This document shows, piece by piece, positions 8,212 through 17,247 of a stretch of DNA of 64,000 nt. Below the pieces are notes generated by a model that was not told where the DNA came from, did no database searches, and saw only the letters and a list, made by a program, of their open reading frames with translations. The position numbers and the translations under genes were made by a program. Numbering within the stretch: the first letter of the stretch is position 1; the number at the start of each line of letters is the position of its first letter. The stretch is from Bacteroidaceae bacterium (GTDB lineage: Bacteria; Bacteroidota; Bacteroidia; Bacteroidales; Bacteroidaceae). The stretch is from NCBI GenBank assembly GCA_017453465.1, contig JAFTEV010000010.1:1-64000 (forward strand), written 5' to 3'.

Positions 8212-9118
8212 CAAACTCACGAAGCAATTGCGTCTGCTGGAGCTGCTGGTGGCCGACCCGCCCAGAAGCCGTGAACAGCTGTGCGAGGAGCTGGGGCTTT
8301 CGCGACGCACATTATATAGGTACATGGAGCTTTTCCGTGAAGCGGGCTTCCATGTCGGCATGACTAAACAAGCCTTCACAGTGAAGCCCAGTTCGCCCTT
8401 CATCCAGAAGTTGACGGCCCGTGTCCGTCTGACCACGAGCGAACAGGTCATTATCCACAACCTCCTTGAGAAGCAGGACGACAGCAACATGGCTGTCAGG
8501 AACCTGAAAGCTAAGTTCCGCGATGCCTACGGAATGAAGTTTGTCGGCGACACGGCTGCAGACCGGAATGTGGCGCAGAACACCGAACTGCTGCTCCGGG
8601 CCATAGAGCAAAAGCGGCAGGTGTGCATCCGTGGCTACCTCTCGCCCCACAGCCAGACACGGAGCGACCGTGTGGTGGAGCCGTTCAAGTTCCTTCAGGC
8701 CGGGCGCGAAGTGCGTTGCTACGAGCCGTCGAGCGGAATGTGCAAGTCGTTCAAGCTGGTGCGCATGAACGGGCGCATCGAAGTCCTGCCCCAGCCGTGG
8801 CAGCATGAGCGCGAGCACCGAAGCTACTACACCGATATGTTCGGCTTTTCGGGCGAGACCACCTACCGCATCAAGCTCCGCCTGGGCTACCTCTCTGCCC
8901 ACCTGCTCATGGAGGAGTACGGCGTGCCGGACTACCAGCTGGTCATTCTCGACGACACGCATTGGCTCTTTTCCACCCGCGTGTGCAGTTTTCAGGGCAT
9001 AGGCCGCTTCGTGATGGGGCTGGCTGGTGACATCGAAATCCTCGAAGGGGCAGAGTTTAAGCAGTACATTCGGGGTGTTTTACAAAACTTAACAAAATTC
9101 GCCGAAAACAGCCTCTAA
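8201..9118 (+). CDS. WYL-domain transcriptional regulator
   Basis: 305 residues. The N-terminal winged helix (about 1-60; LCEELGLSRRTLYRYMELF is the recognition region) is followed by a linker and a WYL-type ligand-binding domain (about 130-230, YLSPHSQTRSDRVVEPFKFL) with a C-terminal extension. WYL regulators sense nucleic acid or nucleotide ligands and often act as repressors. An upstream in-frame TTG (8195) is possible, but ATG 8201 is preferred. It overlaps rnhB by 11 bases and is probably co-transcribed with it. Target genes are unknown. Confidence 0.83.
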   Translation: MEIDKLTKQLRLLELLVADPPRSREQLCEELGLSRRTLYRYMELFREAGFHVGMTKQAFTVKPSSPFIQKLTARVRLTTSEQVIIHNLLEKQDDSNMAVRNLKAKFRDAYGMKFVGDTAADRNVAQNTELLLRAIEQKRQVCIRGYLSPHSQTRSDRVVEPFKFLQAGREVRCYEPSSGMCKSFKLVRMNGRIEVLPQPWQHEREHRSYYTDMFGFSGETTYRIKLRLGYLSAHLLMEEYGVPDYQLVILDDTHWLFSTRVCSFQGIGRFVMGLAGDIEILEGAEFKQYIRGVLQNLTKFAENSL

Positions 9119-9156
9119 TTTCAGTTTTGTGCCATAATTTGTCACAAAAAAGTTCG

Positions 9157-9164
9157 TTACTTTG
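9157..9164 (+). promoter_or_regulatory. Near-consensus -7 box TTACTTTG
   Basis: One base off TAnnTTTG; 46 bases before ATG 9211. Confidence 0.4.
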
Positions 9165-9210
9165 CAGCGTGAAAAGAAATAATAACCGATTAACACCCCA
9201 TTCACGCAAT

Positions 9211-9522
9211 ATGAAAGCACAAGTAACAACCTCCGCAACCTTCGCTCCTGCGAACTTCCGTTCCCTGTCGAACCTCCTCAGCACCGCCTCCCTGTCGAAG
9301 CGGCTGGCCAGTACCGATTTCATCCAGAGCCTGTCGGAACTCTTCTCCGCTGTGCTCGAAGAGGAGGTCACTCCCATGCAGACCCTCTGTCTGCTGAACT
9401 CCGTGCTGGCTTTCACCCTGACGGTCTTTCCGCTTGGCATCCCTTTCGTGCTCCGCACAGTCTTCTTGGCCTGGTTCGGCATCAGTCTGCTCCAGTGCCG
9501 TCAGGCCGGCATGGGCCGGTAG
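9211..9522 (+). CDS. Small predicted membrane protein, unknown function
   Basis: 103 residues. The first 55 residues are Ser/Ala/Leu-rich (NFRSLSNLLSTASLSKRL) without a signal peptide; residues about 62-92 form one or two hydrophobic segments (LNSVLAFTLTVFPLGIPFVL). I do not recognise the family. ATG 9211 was chosen over upstream starts because it follows a near-consensus -7 box and begins the ordered part; the gene ends 28 bases before a clear terminator. Confidence 0.5.
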   Translation: MKAQVTTSATFAPANFRSLSNLLSTASLSKRLASTDFIQSLSELFSAVLEEEVTPMQTLCLLNSVLAFTLTVFPLGIPFVLRTVFLAWFGISLLQCRQAGMGR

Positions 9523-9550
9523 GGAAAGCACCCCAACCCATAGGACAAAC

Positions 9551-9593
9551 CCCGCTGCGAATAGGAAAACTCCATTTGCAGCGGGCTTTTTTT
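9551..9593 (+). terminator. Rho-independent terminator
   Basis: Perfect 8-bp stem CCCGCTGC (9551-9558) with 9578-9585, followed by seven T (9587-9593). It ends the transcript of the small membrane protein gene. Confidence 0.85.
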
Positions 9594-9599
9594 GCAGTA

Positions 9600-10140
9600 A
9601 TTTTGCAGTGTGAAAGTTCAGCGGCAGCGGTGGCTTTCCATTCTCCACCAGCCAACGGTTCACTCTCCAATCAGGCAGCTCTCTTTCTACTATATATTTT
9701 ACACTTAATTTTATTGGTTCTGAAGGTAGCCTTTCGTGAGAAACGCTGCCTTCTTTCGTTATGCCAGCTGCCTTCTTTCTTCATTCCCAATGCTTTCGCC
9801 CCGCCTTGCCACTACTCCCGAAACTCGCTCTGGCCACCAAACAAACTTTCTCCTACTTCCTTCTGTTCTCATTCGCATAGGCATATATTCTATAAATCAT
9901 TGTTTGATTCTTAAGAATCACACAATGATTCTTAAGAATCAAACAATGATTTACAAGAATCAAACAATGATTCTAAGAAAATATGCCTATGCGAATGAGT
10001 TTGGTCTGGTGTGTAGCAGAAAAAAGTGTGCACCGTGGCCGATTTTGCAGCGGTGTGTCCTGCGGCTGTCGGTGGGGTGAAGATTTGCATTTGAAACACT
10101 ATTCTTTAAATATAGGATGTGTTATTTGAAAAAATATTTG
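9600..10140. other. Intergenic region without a supported gene
   Basis: Frames here lack coding character. The only structure I see is the palindrome array at 9868-9999 and, at the end, the argS promoter. Confidence 0.6.
9868..9999. repeat. Inverted repeat enclosing a 21-bp palindrome array
   Basis: Perfect 19-bp arms: 9868-9886 (CTCATTCGCATAGGCATAT) and 9981-9999. Between them the 16-bp palindrome TGATTCTTAAGAATCA is repeated at 9905, 9926 and (diverged) 9947, with a partial unit at 9968, so the period is exactly 21 bp. The arm sequence CATTCGCATAGGCA belongs to the dispersed family also seen at 25021, 47888 and 56539. Confidence 0.9.
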
Positions 10141-10148
10141 TACCTTTG
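10141..10148 (+). promoter_or_regulatory. -7 box TACCTTTG for argS
   Basis: TAnnTTTG element 74 bases before the argS start codon. Confidence 0.6.
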
Positions 10149-10221
10149 CGGCGAAAAGAGTGCCTTGGAACACGAAAAAGGCAGTTCTTTACGTTATCAA
10201 TAACAGCAAACTAAGAGAAAA

Positions 10222-12042
10222 ATGACTATAGAGCAAAGAATTGTAGAAGGTGTGCAGGCGGCAGTGAATGCGCTGTACGGCATGGAGGCAAGCCCTGCAC
10301 AGGTGCAGTTGCAGAAGACCAAGGCTGAGTTTGAAGGCCACCTGACGGTGGTGGTGTTCCCCTTTGTGAAGGCGGCTCGGAAGAGTCCCGAACAGGTGGG
10401 GCAGGAGATTGGCCAGCGACTGACAGAATTGCTGCCCGACGTGGTGAGCAGGTTCAACGTGGTGAAAGGCTTTCTGAACCTGGTCATCAGCGATGCGCCG
10501 TGGATAACACTCCTCAACGAAATCAACGCCACACCTCAGTATGGCTTCAGGCAGGCCACAGCGGAGAGTCCGCTGGTGATGATTGAATACTCGTCGCCAA
10601 ACACCAACAAGCCGCTCCACCTTGGACACGTGCGCAACAACCTGTTGGGTTCGGCCCTGGCCCGCATTGTGGAGGCGGGCGGCAACCGTGTGGTGAAGAC
10701 CAACATTGTCAATGACCGTGGCATCCACATCTGCAAGTCGATGCTGGCGTGGCTGAAGTACGGCCAGGGCGAGACCCCAGAGTCGAGCGGCAAGAAGGGT
10801 GACCACCTCATCGGCGACTACTATGTGGCTTTCGACAAGCACTACAAGGCCGAGTGTGACGCACTGGCCCAGGAATACATTCAAGGGGGCATGGCTCCCG
10901 AAGAAGCCAAGGAAAAGGCCAAGCAGGAAGCACCCCTCATCAAGGAAGCCCATGCCATGCTGGTGCGCTGGGAACAGAACGACCCCGAAGTGCGTGCACT
11001 CTGGCGGAAGATGAACCAGTGGGTGTATGCCGGATTTGACGAGACTTACCGCATGATGGGTGTGTCGTTTGACAAGATTTACTACGAGTCGGAAACTTAC
11101 CTGGAGGGCAAGCAGAAGGTGCTGGAAGGACTGGAGAAGGGCTTGTTCTACCGCCGCGAAGACGGCTCGGTGTGGGCCGACCTCACTGCCGACGGGCTGG
11201 ACGAGAAGCTGTTGCTCAGAAGTGACGGCACGTCGGTGTATATGACGCAGGACATCGGCACAGCCAAGCTGCGCTACGAAGACTATCCCATCGACAAGAT
11301 GATTTACGTGGTGGGCAACGAACAGAACTACCACTTCCAGGTGCTCAGTATCCTGCTCGACCGGCTGGGCTTCAAGTGGGGCAAGGACTTGGTTCACTTC
11401 TCCTACGGCATGGTAGAGCTGCCCAACGGCAAGATGAAGTCCAGGGAGGGCACCGTGGTGGATGCCGACGACCTGATGGCTGCCATGGTGGAGGATGCCT
11501 ACACTGCCAGCGCCGACAAGATGAAGACCCTCGACATGCCCGAAGCGGAGGCACGCGAGGTGGCAAGGAAGGTGGGCCTGGGCGCACTGAAGTATTTCAT
11601 CCTGAAGGTAGATGCACGAAAGAATATGCTGTTCAATCCCGCAGAGTCGATTGACTTCAACGGCAACACGGGACCCTTTATCCAATATACCTACGCCCGC
11701 ATCCAGAGCATCCTCAGAAAGGCTGCCGAGCAGGGCATAGAGATTCCTGCCGCGCTGCCGACCAGCATCAGCATTTCGGAGAAAGAGACTACCCTCATAC
11801 AGAAACTGAGCCAGTTCCCCGCTGCGGTAGCACAGGCCGGCACGGACTACAGTCCTTCGGGTATCTGCAATTACTGCTATGAGCTGACCAAGGAGTTTAA
11901 CCAGTTCTACCACGACTTCACCATTCTGGGCGAACCGGACGGCAACCAGAAACTCTTCCGCCTTTCGCTGGCCAAGGCTGTAGCCAAGGTTGCACAGCTG
12001 GGCATGGGGTTGCTGGGCATTGAGATGCCAGAGCGGATGTAG
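10222..12042 (+). CDS. argS: Arginyl-tRNA synthetase
   Basis: Charges tRNA-Arg with arginine (class I synthetase, cytoplasm). 606 residues, typical length. N-terminal additional domain (about 1-110), Rossmann core with the HIGH signature as HLGH in NTNKPLHLGHVRNN, a KMSKS-like loop in KMKSREGTVVDADDL, and a helical anticodon-binding domain ending LLGIEMPERM. A monocistronic transcript from the box at 10141-10148 is likely; a hairpin-rich repeat follows the stop. Confidence 0.97.
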   Translation: MTIEQRIVEGVQAAVNALYGMEASPAQVQLQKTKAEFEGHLTVVVFPFVKAARKSPEQVGQEIGQRLTELLPDVVSRFNVVKGFLNLVISDAPWITLLNEINATPQYGFRQATAESPLVMIEYSSPNTNKPLHLGHVRNNLLGSALARIVEAGGNRVVKTNIVNDRGIHICKSMLAWLKYGQGETPESSGKKGDHLIGDYYVAFDKHYKAECDALAQEYIQGGMAPEEAKEKAKQEAPLIKEAHAMLVRWEQNDPEVRALWRKMNQWVYAGFDETYRMMGVSFDKIYYESETYLEGKQKVLEGLEKGLFYRREDGSVWADLTADGLDEKLLLRSDGTSVYMTQDIGTAKLRYEDYPIDKMIYVVGNEQNYHFQVLSILLDRLGFKWGKDLVHFSYGMVELPNGKMKSREGTVVDADDLMAAMVEDAYTASADKMKTLDMPEAEAREVARKVGLGALKYFILKVDARKNMLFNPAESIDFNGNTGPFIQYTYARIQSILRKAAEQGIEIPAALPTSISISEKETTLIQKLSQFPAAVAQAGTDYSPSGICNYCYELTKEFNQFYHDFTILGEPDGNQKLFRLSLAKAVAKVAQLGMGLLGIEMPERM

Positions 12043-12049
12043 GGAGCAT

Positions 12050-12205
12050 TAAAAGTTAAAAATTAGAAGTTAAGAGTTAAAATGGGCAGTTAAGGAGTGA
12101 AGTAGTTATCGCTTCGCTCGTCCTTCAGACAGGAGTTAAGCCGTTACGGTGCTGTCTGCATTGGCTTAACTACTTAACTCCTATAACTCCTTAACTCCTG
12201 CAAAG
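12050..12205. repeat. Dispersed repeat, GTTAAG family, copy 1
   Basis: About 150 bp rich in AGTTAA/TTAACT motifs. It contains AGTTATCGCTTCGCTCGTCC, then ACAGGAGTTAAGCCGTTAC and GGCTTAACTACTTAACTCC, so it can fold into a long hairpin. The same sequence lies in opposite orientation at 42181-42352. Confidence 0.85.
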
Positions 12206-12245
12206 AATTGTCAAAATTGTAAATTGTCCAATTGTAAAATTAGCC

Positions 12246-14612
12246 ATGCGGAGTGTAAAATTACTACTATTTCTTTTTGCCCTGATTACGGTGTCAGCAT
12301 CGTGGGCCGACAAGACGGACTGGAACATCTATGCTTCCTACCACAACGCGACCAAATGTATAGAACTGGGCGGGCGCATCTATGTGCTGGCCAATGGCGA
12401 CCTCTACAGCTATGACACTGAGGACCAAAGCATCGAGACCTACGACAAGGCTCACACGCTGAGCGACTTTGGTATCAAGGACATCCAGCTGTCGAGCGGC
12501 ACGAATGAGCTGCTCTTGCTGTACGAGAACGGCAACATCGACATGCTGTCGCCCGACGGCACGGCCTACAACATTTCGGAACTGAAGACGAAGGTGCTTG
12601 GCGACAAGACGCTGAACGACGTTGTGGCTCTTGACAATATGGTCTATGTCTCGACCAATTCGGGTATCGTGGAGTTTGACCTGAAGCAGCGCGTCTTCAG
12701 GAATTTGTATTACTTCGGCTACCCCGTGAAGAGTGTCTGCGTCTCGGACGGCTACATTGTGGCTGTGACTACGGGCGGCGTGTTTCGCGGAAGCCAGTCG
12801 AAGAACCTGCTCGACCCTGCCAACTGGGAGAAGATAGGCTCGCCGACAACCTTCAAGTACATCTTGAAATTGGGCAGCCAGTATTACTTCCTTGCTAATA
12901 ATATATATAAGGTGGAGTCGCTCAGTCCCTTCAAGTTCACGCTGCTCACGTCGGACGTCGTGAAAAGCTGGTTCCTGAACGGCGACCGCATCTACTACAC
13001 CACCAACACGAATGCCTTCAAGTCGCTGAACGAAGCTGGCACGGTGACCACCCACACCATTCCGTTCCCCATCCAGAGCGTTGCCTACAAGGGCGGCACT
13101 TACTGGGCAGCTTGTGGTGAAGAGGGCTTCTTCGGCATGTCGCTCAGTGGCGACGAGTTCACGGTGAAGGTGGGTGACATTACGCCCAACAGCCCCATCC
13201 GCAACCACTGCTACCGCATGACGATGGTGGGCAAGCGTCTGCTGGTGGCGGGTGGCAACAACTTCTACCCCGAAGTGGCCTACGAGGGCCAGGCAGAGAA
13301 GTATGAGGACGGCAAGTGGACTACATTCGACGAGAAGGAACCCACGGCCAATGTGCCGGCAAAGACCTTCTTGAACGTGGTGGATGTGGTACAGGACCCC
13401 TCTGACCCAGAACATCACTTCCTTTCCACCTATCGTTCAGGTCTGTATGAATACAAGGACTATAAGCTGACGAAGCATTACACTTACTATAAGGACGATG
13501 ATTACAAGGCTGCTGACAGTTATTACGTCAGCTGTCCGCTTCAGACCATGAGGCCCAGCAGTTCACATTATTATTATTATGTAAGGACTACGGCTGCCAA
13601 CTACGACAAGAGCGGCAACCTGTGGATGTGTAATCAGCAGTGTGACACGATTGTCAGAATCCTGAAACCCGATGGCACTTGGCGTGCGTACTACTATGAT
13701 GACATCAAGCAATACCCTACGTTTGACCACATCGTCTTTGACCGCCGTGGCTGGGCATGGATTACCAGCCGCCGTGCCACCAATGCGTCGAGTTCAAGCT
13801 TAGGTTCGGCAGCAGGTTTTTTGGTCGTGAACACAAACGGAACCATCAATACCCAGGCTGACGACAAGCACAAGTTTTACGGCCAAGCCACCAATCAGGA
13901 CGGAACAACCTACGAATTCATGGAGTTCTACGCTGTTACCGAAGACTTGGATGGAACCATCTGGCTGGGTGCCGATTGCGGCTTGCTGACTTCCTACGAC
14001 CCAGAGAACATTTTCAATTCGGGCTATCGTTTCACCCAGGTAAAGATTAACCGCGAAGACGGGACAGGCTTGGCCGACTATCTGCTCACGGGCGTGAAGG
14101 TGACTTGCATCACTGTGGATGGAGCCAACCGCAAGTGGGTTGGCACGGGCGGCGATGGCCTCTACCTGTTGAGTGCTGATGGGCAGCAGACCCTGCAACG
14201 CTTTACCAAGAACAACTCCCCGCTGATTTCCGACAATATCATAGACATCAAGATAAACGGAGAGACGGGCGAAGTCTTCTTCTCTACAGACCAAGGACTC
14301 TGCTCCTTCATCAGTGACGCAGTTGACCCCGAAGACGAACTCGACAAGAACAACCTCAAGGTATATCCCAACCCCGTCCGACCTGAAGACCGCAAACTGG
14401 TACGTGTCACCGGACTTGCTTTCAACACCAACGTGAAGATAGCCAATGCCGCAGGCAAACTGGTCTATGAAGGCACGTCGAATGGTGGCGAATTTACGTG
14501 GAACTGCCGCACGACGGCTGGCAAGCAGGTGGCCAGTGGCATCTATTACATTCTGGCAACCGACCAGGACGGAAAGAAAGGCGCAAGTGCAAAAGTCTTG
14601 ATTGTGAAATAA
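12246..14612 (+). CDS. porZ: PorZ-like type IX secretion system protein
   Basis: 788 residues. Signal peptide (about 1-21, SASWA|D), two beta-propeller regions rich in ligand-sensor-like repeats (FDLKQRVFRNLYYFG; WITSRRA; IWLGADCGLL), and a C-terminal type A T9SS sorting domain (about 705-788: VYPNPV ... GIYYIL ... KVLIVK). In Porphyromonas gingivalis PorZ is a surface component of the T9SS attachment complex that supports cleavage of the sorting domain and linkage to A-LPS. The start WNIYASYHNATK and overall length fit PorZ. It implies that this organism has a T9SS, although no other Por gene is in the window. The downstream CotH gene is close enough to be co-transcribed. Confidence 0.8.
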   Translation: MRSVKLLLFLFALITVSASWADKTDWNIYASYHNATKCIELGGRIYVLANGDLYSYDTEDQSIETYDKAHTLSDFGIKDIQLSSGTNELLLLYENGNIDMLSPDGTAYNISELKTKVLGDKTLNDVVALDNMVYVSTNSGIVEFDLKQRVFRNLYYFGYPVKSVCVSDGYIVAVTTGGVFRGSQSKNLLDPANWEKIGSPTTFKYILKLGSQYYFLANNIYKVESLSPFKFTLLTSDVVKSWFLNGDRIYYTTNTNAFKSLNEAGTVTTHTIPFPIQSVAYKGGTYWAACGEEGFFGMSLSGDEFTVKVGDITPNSPIRNHCYRMTMVGKRLLVAGGNNFYPEVAYEGQAEKYEDGKWTTFDEKEPTANVPAKTFLNVVDVVQDPSDPEHHFLSTYRSGLYEYKDYKLTKHYTYYKDDDYKAADSYYVSCPLQTMRPSSSHYYYYVRTTAANYDKSGNLWMCNQQCDTIVRILKPDGTWRAYYYDDIKQYPTFDHIVFDRRGWAWITSRRATNASSSSLGSAAGFLVVNTNGTINTQADDKHKFYGQATNQDGTTYEFMEFYAVTEDLDGTIWLGADCGLLTSYDPENIFNSGYRFTQVKINREDGTGLADYLLTGVKVTCITVDGANRKWVGTGGDGLYLLSADGQQTLQRFTKNNSPLISDNIIDIKINGETGEVFFSTDQGLCSFISDAVDPEDELDKNNLKVYPNPVRPEDRKLVRVTGLAFNTNVKIANAAGKLVYEGTSNGGEFTWNCRTTAGKQVASGIYYILATDQDGKKGASAKVLIVK

Positions 14613-14664
14613 AATGAACTGCGGCTTGGTTTCCCTGCTACAGCCCCTTCGTTTGCATCGACTG

Positions 14665-17247
14665 ATGAAACGCTCGGTGTGCATTGCTGCAACAGTGATT
14701 GCAGCAGTGCATTGCGCTTTTGCCCAAACCGACAGGCTGCCCGTCATCTACCTCACGGCGGACGGACTTTCCACCCAGTTCACTGACGGCACTTTCCGGC
14801 TGGACAGCGGCACTGTGATGCAAGCCGACATCCGATGGCGCGGAGCCACCTCGCTGCGGTATCAGAAGAAGTCGTATGCCATCAAGCTGAAAGATGCTTC
14901 GGGGAACAAGTTGGATGCGTCCCTGTTGGGGATGCGCAGCGACAACTCCTGGATTCTGGATGCCATGGCTGTTGATAAAGCCCGCATGAGAAACCGTGTC
15001 TCTACCGACCTTTGGCTCGACTTCTCGCGCAAACCCTACTACTTTGCCCAAGAGCCAGAACTGGTCAACGGTACCCACGGCAAGTTTGTGGAAGTCTATC
15101 TCAACGGTCGTTACGACGGCCTCTACTGCCTCACCGAGAAGGTTGACCGCAAGCAGCTGAAACTGAAAAAGTATAAGAACGACACAGTGCGTGGCATTCT
15201 CTATAAGGCTACAACCCACTGTTACATGTGGGAGGAGAATGAAAGCAAGTATGCCTATGACAACACGAAGCCCACATGGGCAGGATGGGAAGTGCAGTAT
15301 CCCGATGTGGAAGACGGCGAACCCATTGACTGGGCACCTTTGGTCAATACGACTCACTGGCTCACGTTTGCCCCTTACGAGGCTATCGACGACAGCTTGC
15401 AGGATGTCGTAGATATGCCGCTTTGGGCAGACTACTTCCTGCTGGTCGATTTGATGCTGGGCAACGACAATGCTGCCAAGAACGTCTTGGCTTCCTATTA
15501 CGACCTGACAAAGCCAGGCCAGAAGTTGGTGGTTACTCCCTGGGACATGGATGCTACGTGGGGCAGAAGCTGGAAGGCCGACACCCTTTCTGCCTACCGT
15601 GAGACAGGACTCTACCACAACATCCATGGCAAATTTCTTTACGCTCGTTCCGACTCCGCTCTTATCTATGGCCCTCGTTACAGCCAGTTGCGCCAGACCT
15701 ATTTCTCTGCCGACTCGCTGAAGAAATACTTCAAGACCTACTTCGACCTGTTCCGCACTACAGGCGCAGCCGAAAGGGAAACCCAGCGGTGGAGTGGGGT
15801 GGACGGCATAGAACTGGACTTCGATGCCGAGGAAGCCTATATCTACGAATGGATAGACCAGCGGCTGGCCTTTCTCGATGAATACTACCGTCCACGTCCA
15901 CCAGAGATAGCCGACCACCGAGCCGACAGCCTCCTGCTGCCTGTGCTCCACATCGCCACGGTCAATGAGGAAGAACCCACCTGCGACTACGTTACCCATC
16001 CCGAAGGCAGCATGGGCGAAGGCATTGCCAATGCAACGAAAGTGCCCGCCCGCCTCAGAATGACTTTGCAGGGAAACACTCTCTATGACAGTGGGGATTA
16101 TGATGCAGCCAGCGGCGGACTGACCATCAAGATTCGTGGCAACGTCAGTGCCTACGGCCCCAAGAAGCCCTACAAGCTGAAACTGAGGCAAGCCGCCGAC
16201 CTGCTGTGTCGTGACGATGCTCAACGTTATGCCGACAGCGAATGGCTCTTGCTCGACCTCAGTCCCAAAACCCTGCTGGGCTTGAAGGTCAGCGAGCTGA
16301 TAGGTCTGCCCTACACACCTGCACAGCGCATCGTCAACGTGGAAATCAATGGAAAATACCGAGGTGTCTATCTGCTCTCCGAGTCCGTGAAGCGTAACCC
16401 CCAGTGTCGCATCAATGTCGATGCAGAGACTGGTTTCGTCACAGAGATTGACCCTTACTGGTGGAACGAATCGTTCAGCTTTACCACCGACCTCATCAAC
16501 GACCGCAAATACCGTTACACGTTCACTTATCCCGATGCTGACGACGTGGATGCCGCTTTTGTTCAGTATGTGCAAAGCCAACTGAACTTGATGGAGCAGT
16601 CTATCCAGGACGGCACTTATCCCGCCCGCATCGATGTTCCTTCGTGGGCAAAGTGGCTCTTGGGGCAAGACCTGCTGGGCATATCCGACAGCGGCGGCTC
16701 GAACCGCTACCTTGCCAAGTACAATGATGTCGATACCTCCAAAATTTTTGTCCCCTGTATGTGGGACTTCGACACCATGGGGGGCGTGACCGATGATTGG
16801 GCTCGCACCCACTACACCCACACCTACCTTGTGCCCATGATGAAGTCGGAGAACCCCGCATTCATGGATGCCTACTGGACGCAGTGGAGCCAGCTCAGTC
16901 CCGTGCTGATGAAGGCACTCGTCAGCTACTACTCTGAGCAATTTACCACACCCCAGTGGAAAGCCGCCGAAGCCTCCGTTCTTCTTGACGAAGAACGCTG
17001 GCACTACACCTCGTCCAGTCTGAAGTCCAACCTCAGCCAGCTGCTGACATGGCTCTCCAGCCGCAAGCAGTGGCTCGACACTCAGTATGAAACGGCTTCC
17101 TTGCCAGCCGTCCCTGCTGACGACATGGACGCGGAGGGCAACATCTACACCCTCAGCGGACTCCGCATCGCTCATGGCAACATCCACACCCTCGGTCTGC
17201 CGCGTGGCATTTACCTTGTTGGCCGAAAGAAATATATTGTGCGATGA
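14665..17247 (+). CDS. Secreted protein with two tandem CotH-like domains
   Basis: 860 residues. Signal peptide (CAFA|Q), then two CotH-type atypical kinase domains. The first (about 25-400) has RGATSLRYQKKSYAIKL, EVYLNGRYDGLYCLTEK and PWDMDATWG; the second (about 430-800) has IRGNVSAYGPKKPYKLKL, EINGKYRGVYLLSESV and CMWDFDTMGG. The WDxD-type acidic motif of CotH kinases is present in both. The tail ends LPRGIYLVGRKKYIVR. CotH kinases phosphorylate spore or surface proteins in other bacteria; the substrate here is unknown. An in-frame ATG at 14614 would add 17 residues; I prefer 14665 because it starts a normal signal peptide. It overlaps the next gene by 4 bases. Confidence 0.85.
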   Translation: MKRSVCIAATVIAAVHCAFAQTDRLPVIYLTADGLSTQFTDGTFRLDSGTVMQADIRWRGATSLRYQKKSYAIKLKDASGNKLDASLLGMRSDNSWILDAMAVDKARMRNRVSTDLWLDFSRKPYYFAQEPELVNGTHGKFVEVYLNGRYDGLYCLTEKVDRKQLKLKKYKNDTVRGILYKATTHCYMWEENESKYAYDNTKPTWAGWEVQYPDVEDGEPIDWAPLVNTTHWLTFAPYEAIDDSLQDVVDMPLWADYFLLVDLMLGNDNAAKNVLASYYDLTKPGQKLVVTPWDMDATWGRSWKADTLSAYRETGLYHNIHGKFLYARSDSALIYGPRYSQLRQTYFSADSLKKYFKTYFDLFRTTGAAERETQRWSGVDGIELDFDAEEAYIYEWIDQRLAFLDEYYRPRPPEIADHRADSLLLPVLHIATVNEEEPTCDYVTHPEGSMGEGIANATKVPARLRMTLQGNTLYDSGDYDAASGGLTIKIRGNVSAYGPKKPYKLKLRQAADLLCRDDAQRYADSEWLLLDLSPKTLLGLKVSELIGLPYTPAQRIVNVEINGKYRGVYLLSESVKRNPQCRINVDAETGFVTEIDPYWWNESFSFTTDLINDRKYRYTFTYPDADDVDAAFVQYVQSQLNLMEQSIQDGTYPARIDVPSWAKWLLGQDLLGISDSGGSNRYLAKYNDVDTSKIFVPCMWDFDTMGGVTDDWARTHYTHTYLVPMMKSENPAFMDAYWTQWSQLSPVLMKALVSYYSEQFTTPQWKAAEASVLLDEERWHYTSSSLKSNLSQLLTWLSSRKQWLDTQYETASLPAVPADDMDAEGNIYTLSGLRIAHGNIHTLGLPRGIYLVGRKKYIVR

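Noticed and set aside
9495..9914. 139-codon ORF
   Set aside because: Runs through the terminator and A+T-rich intergenic repeats; composition not protein-like.
14638..17187. 849-codon open frame on the minus strand
   Set aside because: Antisense shadow of the CotH gene; no family motif and the plus-strand frame has clear domains.
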